Source: Hygrophila difformis
Lineage: Eukaryota; Streptophyta; Magnoliopsida; Lamiales; Acanthaceae
Assembly: GCA_030278955.1 (NCBI GenBank)
Contig: JAOANR010000005.1
Coordinates: 36,211,105 to 36,275,104 of the forward strand
Reading direction: 5' to 3'
DNA: 64,000 nucleotides
Positions 56,226 to 64,000 of the stretch are shown here, one piece after another. A model generated the notes under the pieces. That model ran no database searches. It was not told the DNA's origin and was given only the letters and a program-made list of their open reading frames with translations. How positions within the stretch are numbered: the stretch's first letter is position 1; every line of letters starts with the position of its first letter. A program made the position numbers and the translations under genes.

Positions 56226-56690
56226 TTTGAGAAATACAACAGTTCGCATTCAACACTTAGAAACATTTTGAACATTTTCAAAATTTCAATTTTCTGAAAT
56301 TATGGATTTTCTTAAAAATTAGCATACTGAAAGCACACATTTAAACAGAAAGATTACTCTATTATAAATATTGCTTGCATAAATTAGGTTGGATTAACAC
56401 CCTCATTTTATGGATTTATTCCGAATTTTAAATTTTCTCTAAATTCCGAAATTACTTTCCATTAAATGTAGTGTTAATCCAACCGGGAACCTGGTTTTCG
56501 AAGCTTTATCCTTCTTTTTGTTGGTTCCATGAATTCCTGCAAGGCAAACATAAGAAAATTATTAAATTTTCTCCAAATATCAACATCCTCACATTTAGAG
56601 TCTTAGTACTCAAAATGTTTAGTTGATTTTTGGATACTCATCGTTCGAGACGAATAAATATGTAATAAGTAATTATATAGATATATATAT
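56226..56690 (-). other. Ath-C sequence after the pol stop
   Basis: AT-rich, non-coding. It holds the third copy of ATCAACATCCTCACATTT (56579-56596) and, on the minus strand, a pyrimidine-rich acceptor-like TTTGCCTTGCAG (about 56540) that could serve a spliced subgenomic RNA (inference). Confidence 0.45.
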
Positions 56691-59512
56691 TTATTGAGCA
56701 TAGGCCGGCTCTGATGTCATTTGGACTTCTTTTTCGGGGTCAGGCTGTCCTAGATACTCCTTCAATCTGTGTCCATTCACCACCAGCTCTCCTTTGTCAG
56801 TTCGAATCTTGACAGCTCCATTTTCAAACACGTGCACCACTTCGTATGGCCCTTCCCATCTGGATTTAAGCTTTCCGGGGAACAGCTTTAACATAGAATT
56901 GAATAACAAGATATTTTGGCCAACATAGAAGTGTTTAGACTTTATACGACGATCGTGTAACTTCTGGGTCCGCTCTTTGTAAATCCTCGAGCTTTCATAA
57001 GCTTGCGCACGTATTTCCTCAATTTCATTGAGGTCCAACTTGCGCTTACTTTGAGCAACTCGTGGGTCAAAATTAAGCGTTTTTACGGCCCAGTAAGCCT
57101 TGTGCTCTAGTTCTACAGGCAAATGACAGGCTTTTCCAAAGACAAGCCTGTATGGGGACATCCCAATGGGAGTCTTGAATGCTGTGCGGTATGCCCATAG
57201 AGCATCATTGAGTTTACGTGACCAGTCTTTGTGGGTTATCCCTACAGTAGCTTCGAGTATGTGTTTGATTTCGCGGTTAGATACCTCGACTTGGCCACTG
57301 ATTTGGGGATGATAAGGCGTGCCGATCTTGTGGAGAATCCCACTTCTGCTCATGAGATTTGCAAAAGCTTTGTTCACAAAGTGGGTTCCTCCATCAGATA
57401 TGATTACCCTAGGTACACCAAATCTATTGAAAATGTTATTTTTCAAAAATTTGATGACTTGGTGACCATCGTTGGTTGGCAGCGCAACCGCCTCGACCCA
57501 CTTGGACACGTAATCGACAGCTACCAAGATGTAGTGATTCCCATCAGACGTCGGGAATGGTCCCATGAAGTCAATACCCCATACATCGAAAATCTCAAGA
57601 ATGAGAATTCCCTTTTGAGGCATTTCATCCCTCTTGGAGATATTCCCTAATCTTTGGCATCTGTCGCAAGCCTTAACAAACGCCTTGCAATCCTCGTAAA
57701 TTGTAGGCCAATAGAAACCACACTCGAGCACCTTGTGAGCTGTTCGAGTGGGGCTACGGTGACCTCCATATTCCGATTCATGACATTTTTTAGCGATTTG
57801 ATAAGCCTCGTGCTCAGTTACACAACGTCTAATAATCGAATCTGCACAATGCTTAAAGAGATAAGGATCTTCCCAGAAGTAGTTGACTACATCTTGGTTG
57901 AACCTTGCTTTTTGTCTCTTGCTCTGGAATGGTGGAGTTATTCCACATGCTAGAAAGTTAGCAAAGTCGGAAAACCATGGACAAGCTTGATCATGAAGGT
58001 GCAAGGCAAACAGTTGCTCATCCGGAAAATTTTCATTGACGGCTATCTCATTTTTATCATTTTCTATTCGAGACAAATGGTCAGCAGCACCATTGTCTCT
58101 GCCTTTTCTATCTTTTATTATGATGTCAAATTCTTGCAACAAAAGTACCCACCTGATTAATCGAGGTTTGGCGTCTTGTTTGCTGAACAAGTATCTCAGT
58201 GCAGAGTGATCGGTGTATACTATGGTTTTCGTACCAATGAGGTATTGTCTGAATTTATCAAACGCGAAAACCACAGCATACATCTCTTTCTCCGTGGTGG
58301 TGTAATTGACTTGGGCTTCAGTCAGGGCATGGCTGGCGTAATGAATTACGCAGTGCCTTCCTTCCTTATGTTGCCCAAGAACTGTACCCACGGCGAGATC
58401 ACTTGCATCGCACATGACCTCGAAAGGCATTGACCAATCGGGTGGTTGCACTATTGGAGCATAAATCAACATCTTCTTGAGCGTGTCAAAGGCTTGAACA
58501 CACGCTTCACTTATTACGAAAGAATTTTCTTTACAAAACAAATTAGTGAGCGGCTTGGCAATTTTAGAAAAGTCTTTAATGAATCTCCGGTAAAAACCGG
58601 CATGCCCTAAGAAACTCCTAACTGCTTTTATTGAGTTTGGTAATGGAAAGTTGGAGATGACTGAGACTTTGGCCCTATCGACTTCGATGCCTGCGAGCGA
58701 GATGCGGTGACCCAACACTATTCCTTCGGTGACCATGAAATGGCACTTCTCCCAGTTCAAAACTAGGTTAGTGTCCTCGCATCTTTTTAAAATTTTTGCA
58801 AGATTTGTCAAACATTCATCAAAAGTATCTCCATACACAGAGAAGTCATCCATGAAAACTTCAATGCATATTTCGATAAATTCTGAGAAAATAGACATCA
58901 TGCATCGCTGAAAAGTGGCAGGCGCATTGCAAAGTCCAAAAGGCATGCGCCTGTACGCAAAAGTTTCATATGGGCACGTGAAAGTGGTCTTATCATGATC
59001 TTCACTAGCTATTACAATCTGATTGTAACCAGAGTACCCATCCAAAAAGCAGTAGTACTCCCTCCCGGCCAACCTCTCCAGCATCTGATCAATGAATGGC
59101 AAGGGAAAATGATCCTTCCGCGTAGCGGTGTTAAGCTTCCGGTAGTCGATACAGACTCTCCAACCGGTCACTGGACGTGTCGCCACTTCTTCTCCTTGCT
59201 CATTAGTCGTTATGCACATCCCCCCACGCTTAGGTACTACCTGCACTGGGCTAACCCATTTGCTATCAGATATAGGATAGATGATACCAGCATCTAAGAG
59301 CTTGATAACTTCTTTCCTTACCACTTCTTGCATATGGGGGTTCAGACGCCTTTGTGGTTGCCTAGAGGGCTTGTACTCCTCTTCCATTAAAATTCTGTGC
59401 ATGCAAACAGAGGGGCTTATTCCTTTTATATCAGAAATGGTCCATCCAATTGCATGTACATATTTCTTTAGAATGTCTACCAGAGCTTTTTCTTGTTCTT
59501 GTGTCAGCTTGC
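56691..59512 (-). CDS. Ath-C reverse transcriptase-RNase H-integrase
   Basis: The only long pol frame without internal breaks in the window: 903 residues from ATG at 59402, with the open frame reaching about 59512. RT has [25 protein letters not shown] and the catalytic FMDD (residues 183-186). RNase H has MCDASD (Asp 332), TEKEMYAVV and YTDHSAL. Integrase has an H-x-H-x-C-C zinc segment (about 541-582) and a DDE triad at about Asp 611 (WGIDFMGPF), Asp 670 (SDGGTHF) and Glu 706. It ends with a [17 protein letters not shown] C-terminal domain. Sequence and order fit the Athila lineage. It is out of frame with the protease by one base near 59510, so expression as one polyprotein is broken or would need a shift. 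Confidence 0.93.
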
Positions 59513-60880
59513 TGACACTATTACCGATAATCTTTTATGTTCTGTGAGAAAAACGTACTTAAGATGATCCGGAAGTATTTTAAGTTCAAGCTCTGGTGGA
59601 CATTCAATGGAAGGTAGTAATTTGCGAGAAATGGTTTGGGGTGAAAGATCAGATTTACCTTCAGGACCCTGTGTCAGTACAGGGTCCACTTCTTCTTCCG
59701 TGGTGCTCTCTTCCTCATCCAGAGTGAATTCAATACCGTCAAACTCTTCAAGATCCCCAGTGATAGGGTCTTCGAAGTGAACAGCGTTGCAGCTTCTTTG
59801 TTGCTCAGCACCTCCAGACATCAGTACCTGTTTTGAAATTTTGTCTGTCATCACAGTCATAGAGTCTATGCTCTCGTCCTCACACCTACTTTCTATTACA
59901 TCAAACATGGAACAAGATCCCTCATTCGGGAATTTCTGCAGCTCCTCCATGTCAAAAGAGATTTCTCGATTGTCCACCCTCAATGTGACTCTTCCAGACG
60001 TGGCATCAATCAGTGCACCGCCAGTGGCCAAAAACGGGCGTCCCAGGATAAGTGGCATTTCAGAGTCCTCTTCAATGTCAAGGATGATGAAGTCAACCGG
60101 GAAAAGAACTTGACCGGTCTTGACTATCACATCCTTGAGGATTCCTACGGGTTTAGTGATTGATCTATCTGCCAGCTGCAGTTTCATCTTGACCGGTTCA
60201 ATCTCTCCGAGCCTTAGGCGAATTGCCATGGCTAGAGGCATCACGTTGATGCTGGATCCTAGATCACATAATCCCATGCTCACTTTGGCCTTTCCAATCT
60301 GTACTGGTAGCGTGCAACACCCAGGGTCCCCTTTCTTTTCGGGTAGCTTCCTCTGAACTATGGCACTACATGTGCTGTTGAGAATGATCACCTCCACCTG
60401 CTCTATCTGCCTTTTCCCTGAAATCAATTCTTTCAAGAACTTAGCATAGGTGGGCATTTCTGAAATCATTTCCACGAGAGGAATGGTTATCTCTACAGAC
60501 TTTAACCGTTCTAGAAATTTCTTGAATTTAAGGTCATGTTCCTTATTTTTAAGACGTGCAGGGTACGACACCCTTGGCATGTACTTATTATTATCTATTT
60601 TTGGTGGTAAAGAGAACGAAGTTGTACCTTCACCCATACCCTTTTCAGCTTCATTTGCAGCTTCAGCCTGTGAGTTAGCTGTATCTGATTCATCCTCTAC
60701 CAGCTCAACACTTTCATTTCCTTCAACCTTTTCCTTTTCCTTTTCCACCTCCAATGAAACCTTTACTTTCATAGCTTTGTTCTTTGCAGATCCAACATTT
60801 CCCTTCAGAGTCTTGCCTCCCCGCAATGTGATTGCCTTGCATTGCGGCTTGGCTTCAGTGCTGCTCGGCAGTGTTCCTTC
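59504..60880 (-). pseudogene. Ath-C gag end and aspartic protease
   Basis: Minus-strand frame open from about 60880 to a stop at 59504. It holds a gag-protease linker (LPSSTEAKPQCKAITLRGGK type), then a retropepsin with the active-site motif LCDLGSSINVMP and the conserved IILDIEEDSEMPLILGRPFL. It ends with [18 protein letters not shown], where a one-base shift (about 59507-59512) separates it from RT. It is also shifted relative to the upstream gag frame at a G run near 60886. Confidence 0.85.
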
Positions 60881-62685
60881 CCCCTGTTCTGCAATTCCTT
60901 AGCCAATTGGGTGACCTGCGTCTCCACATTTTTTATTGATGACTGCAACTGCTGGTTTATCTCCCTTTGATTGAAAATAAACTCAGTCATCAAATTCTCC
61001 AGGCGAGATGGTGGCTTTTGGTTGTATTGCTGATTCTGATCAGGTTGGGCTTGGAAGTTTTGGAAATTCTGGCCTTGGTTTTGGTTAGGCCTCTGTTGAA
61101 TATGGGGTTGAAAGTTCTGGTTCTGATTCTGGAAGTTCTGAACTCTCTGCTGAACGAATCCTTGGTTCTGAGGTCTGAAGTTCTGCTGAAGGTTCTGGTT
61201 TGCGAATTGGTTAGGCTGGTTTGGCTGTGTCAACAAATGCGCGTTGAGTGCATTGTTGTTGGAATAGGAGAGGTTGGGGTGGCGGTTCTGGTAGTTCCCT
61301 GTGTAGTTGCAGCTTTCGGTAGCTAGTTGTTGGCATGTGTCAGTTGGATGTGGTCCTTAACATAGCCCACAAATTGCTCCCGATTGCTGTGCTTGCACTT
61401 GGCTAGATGAGGCTCCTGCCTGAGAAGTACCTGCTCCCTTTCCTTTCTCCAACCCTAGCTGTATCGCAGCTACCTGTTCTTGCAATTTTTCGAAATTTGT
61501 TTTTCCTTCACTTACAGCAAAAACTTTTCTAGGAGGGTCCGCCTTCTTGTCACTGCTGTTCAACACAGATCTGTTGACAGACATTGTCTCAATCTTTTCC
61601 CAGGCTTGATCCATGGGCAAATGGAGCAAATGCCTTCCGCCTGCAGCGTCCAACATCATTCTCCATGGATGGGTGAGTCCTCCATAGAATTTCCTCAGTT
61701 GCTCCCACGGTTGATATCCGTGTTGGGGGCATCGCCTCAAGAGGCTGGCGAACCTTTCCTTTGCGTCGTACAATGACTCGTCCGGCTTCATCTTGAACTC
61801 TCCAATTTTTTCTCGTCGCTCGTCTATCTTGGATTCAGGAAAATACTTTAACAGAAAACTCCTCACCAAATCTGCCCAGGTACTCCTCTGATTTATGGGC
61901 AATGATTTATACCAATCCCTGGCACCACTAAACAAAGAAAAGGGAAACAACATTAGTCTTATAGCATCAGGTGAGATCCCCTGATTTTTTATTGTGTCGC
62001 AGAGCTCCAGGAAGGTTTGGAGATGATCATGGGGATCCTCATGATTTGCACCCCAAAATTGGTTGTTTTGCACCAAGTTGATGAGTGCCGGTTTGAGCTC
62101 AAAATTGCGTGCAGGGAATTGTGCTCTCCCAGGCCTATCCAGATAGGGCTCCACGATGGGCTGCATAAAATCAGCTGCTGCTTGCTGCTGTTGATTTCCT
62201 TGCTCTGCTTGGTTTTGATACTGCTGGTGGTAGTTGGGATTCTGTTGAAAAATATTATCAGGATCATGAGGGTTGTTTTGGAATTGGTCCTGATTGAAGG
62301 CTTGATTCTGGTATTGCTGGTTTGGTATATTTTGGTTTTGTTGGTTATATTGGTTAGGGGGTGGTGGTTGTTGGTGGAACTGCTGATACTGTTGCTGATT
62401 TGGATTAGGTAGATTTTCCTCCTCGTTGGCACGATTCGGGTGTTCTACTATACCCCCATCAGCTCCATTACCAGGATTATTGGGTGGTTGGTCTAGTGGT
62501 AAGATCGGGGGAATGTCTTGGTTCTCTGCCATATCGGATATTTCACTGCTTGTGGTTTCGGGTGAGGTACGAGTCCGGGCTTCCTGCTCTTTCCTTCGTC
62601 TGGCTTGCGCCCTTAGTTGGCGAGCGGTCCTTTCTATTTCTAGATCGAACGGTAGCTCAGGCAATGTGGCCTTTCTCCTTTGCAT
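60805..62685 (-). pseudogene. Ath-C gag
   Basis: Starts ATGCAAAGGAGAAAGG at 62685, about 130 nt from the primer site. It has an Arg/Glu-rich N-terminus, a long Gln/Asn-rich low-complexity segment (about residues 95-170), then a retrotransposon gag domain (ARDWYKSLPINQRSTWADL, FLLKYFPESK, LRRCPQHGYQPWEQL). An in-frame TAA at 61357-61359 falls inside a knuckle-like CGLC...H...C motif. The same frame continues with Gln/Asn-rich sequence to 60805, where a shift near 60886 has already moved the true frame to the protease segment. Confidence 0.88.
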
Positions 62686-62813
62686 AAGCAGTTTGTATCA
62701 AGATTTGACAGCACCTGCATAACCCCCAGGTTAGTAATGGTTCAAGAATGTATACAAAAACTATCTATGAGTAAATCAGGAGTGTAGTTCTCTTAATAAA
62801 CGGCGCTGCATCC

Positions 62814-62831
62814 TCCCCGGCAACGGCGCCA
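62814..62831 (-). promoter_or_regulatory. Ath-C primer binding site, Asp tRNA
   Basis: The minus strand reads TGGCGCCGTTGCCGGGGA immediately inside the LTR. This is complementary to the 3' end of plant tRNA-Asp and is typical of Athila elements. Confidence 0.92.
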
Positions 62832-64000
62832 TGAAACTTTTGACAATTTCGTCAACACGAGTTTTTCTTAAATATCCCAAGTTGAATTTATTAAATGAAA
62901 AGAGTTATGATTCGTGGGAAAGGGGTTTAAGGATATATTTCGCTTTTTATTACTCATGTGGGAAACTTTGATTCCAAACGGCGCTGTGGACCTCCCCGGC
63001 ATGAAACTTTTGACAAATTTCATGGTGCAGCCGGGATAGACAGTTCAATCTTGACAGACATCAATGCTCAATACTTAATATAGTATCATTTATTACATCT
63101 GTCTGCCACACTGAAGGTCCCCGGCAACGGCGCCATGAAACTTTTCATAATTTCATGTCTTGAAGTTCCTTGCCATGAAACTTTTGACAAGTTCCCACTA
63201 CATGAGTATTTTCTGAAAAATCATAATCCTGGTTTTCAATTTTATTTAATGAAACCAATTTATGAAGATGGAGTTGGGATTAGGGATATATTTATAGATT
63301 GTCACGTTTTTATTACTCGTGTTAAGAAACTGTGCCCCCGAAAGCGCACGGTGTCAAAAATTGCAGTAATTTATAGTAAGACCGGATCGTTCACTGGAGG
63401 ATGTACGATAGAAGCAGGGCCCACGTCATTTACTAAGATTTTCCACTCGGTTACTCGATTCAAGTTTTGCATAGGTTTCAAACAACTACTTGACAATAAT
63501 TTAAACTAAATTATGAAAGCAGTAAAATATTATTCTACAAAGCATGGTAAATTTAGTCTAAAAAGCGATTAAATTCTATTCTAAGAAATCCATAAGAATT
63601 ATGCCAAGAAAGCAAGTAAAATTATTCTACGGAAGCGGATTTAAAATATGACAGAAGGGACAGGGAGAAAATAATAAAGATTGGACAAGATTCAGATGAA
63701 AACACTACTGAACATCCATATTTGTACACAATTCTTCGCTTGGGATAATCCTTTCAGTTAGCTAACTCTCATGCTTCCTATAATATGTTCCCTTTAACAG
63801 ACAGGTACTTACAGCAAGGATTTACATGCCTTAAGACATCAACCTCTAAGATACCACAGATTAATAACTGCCCCTGCCGAGGTATGTTACTTCTCCATGG
63901 TGGATAAGCAACACCTAACATATCATTAGTTGATATGCCAAGTACTCCTATCATCCCCCTTGTCACACCCAAAGTCTAAATCTAATCCCGAACTAATCCA
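62832..64000 (-). repeat. Ath-C 5' LTR (truncated by the window edge)
   Basis: Matches 25833-27000 with few differences, including the ladder of ATGAAACTTTT-type ends (62832, 63002, 63136, 63176), the internal tRNA-Asp primer-site sequence (63118-63135) and the TATA box (63287-63297). The LTR continues beyond the window. Confidence 0.9.
63287..63297 (-). promoter_or_regulatory. TATA box in Ath-C 5' LTR
   Basis: The minus strand reads CTATAAATAT, about 460 bp upstream of the primer site. It is the likely core promoter of the element and is identical to the box in the 3' LTR. Confidence 0.6.

Larger units (their letters stand above)
25828..64000 (-). mobile_element. Ath-C: large Athila-like Ty3/Gypsy retrotransposon with nested insertions
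   Basis: On the minus strand: 5' LTR (62832 to beyond 64000), tRNA-Asp primer site (62814-62831), gag, protease, RT-RNaseH-integrase (56691 to about 59512), 2.6 kb non-coding with palindromes, a long env-position ORF (54031 to 40170, split by Gyp-D), 3' non-coding (split by CACTA), and 3' LTR (25833 onward). Gypsy order, an Asp primer site and a post-integrase ORF with a plant-transposon-protein domain fit the Athila lineage. The left outer end abuts the interrupted caulimovirid-like ORF, with GTTGA (25828-25832) as candidate target duplication; its partner is off-window. Without nested elements the visible part exceeds 20 kb. Confidence 0.88.

Noticed and set aside
57231..62722. Plus-strand ORFs opposite Ath-C gag-pol
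   Set aside because: The minus-strand frames have clear gag, protease, RT, RNase H and integrase motifs; the plus-strand frames have none.

Overview
The window is plant nuclear DNA, most likely from a eudicot (a weak inference). It consists almost entirely of transposable elements. I found no host single-copy gene, tRNA, rRNA or CRISPR array. The evidence for a plant is the set of families present: Ty1/Copia and Ty3/Gypsy elements with plant initiator-Met and Asp tRNA primer sites, a chromodomain-ended chromovirus, an Athila-like element, a CACTA (En/Spm) DNA transposon, and a stretch resembling an endogenous plant pararetrovirus. All coordinates below were read by eye from the sequence.

Layout. 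(1) 1-13142: a plus-strand LTR-internal-LTR-internal-LTR tandem of a non-autonomous Gypsy element (here 'Gyp-T'; repeat period 5111 bp, LTR 3264 bp). Its only protein is a small zinc-knuckle protein. (2) 13143-23836: a minus-strand Copia element ('Cop-A'). Gyp-T is inserted in its integrase, and a second complete minus-strand Copia element ('Cop-B', 15669-22489, target duplication AAAAC) is inserted in its leader. (3) 23837-24440: unassigned AT-rich DNA. (4) 24464-25832: a promoter plus poly(A)-signal cassette and the 3' part of a decayed ORF, both minus strand, resembling a caulimovirid remnant. (5) 25828-64000 and beyond: a very large minus-strand Athila-like Gypsy element ('Ath-C'). It cut the ORF of the previous region, and its 5' LTR runs off the right edge. 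Read on its own strand it carries LTR, tRNA-Asp primer site, gag, protease, RT-RNaseH-integrase, a long non-coding stretch with palindromic repeats, a long env-position ORF, a 3' non-coding stretch, and LTR. (6) Two elements are inserted into Ath-C. A CACTA transposon (32268-39975, target duplication ACT) lies just after the env-position ORF. A chimeric chromovirus ('Gyp-D', 40552-50030, target duplication GAGAA) lies inside that ORF.

Relative order of events: Ath-C entered the pararetrovirus-like sequence; CACTA and Gyp-D then entered Ath-C. Independently, Cop-B and Gyp-T entered Cop-A. The LTR pairs of Cop-B, Gyp-D and Ath-C and the Gyp-T repeats differ by few substitutions by eye, so most insertions look recent. 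Even so, almost every coding region carries one or a few stops or frameshifts. The Ath-C RT-RNaseH-integrase reading frame is the only long pol frame without an internal break.

The most interesting points are these. Gyp-D has lost nearly all of pol but carries an antisense gene-like unit with its own apparent 5' UTR intron, and that unit encodes a domain related to the env-position protein of the Ath-C element it landed in. The Gyp-T tandem has a recombinant central LTR that records an unequal crossover. The Gyp-T LTRs hold arrays of GAAA-loop hairpins. The Ath-C LTR ends show a ladder of fossil primer-site/LTR junctions. Palindromic arrays lie on both sides of the Ath-C env-position ORF.
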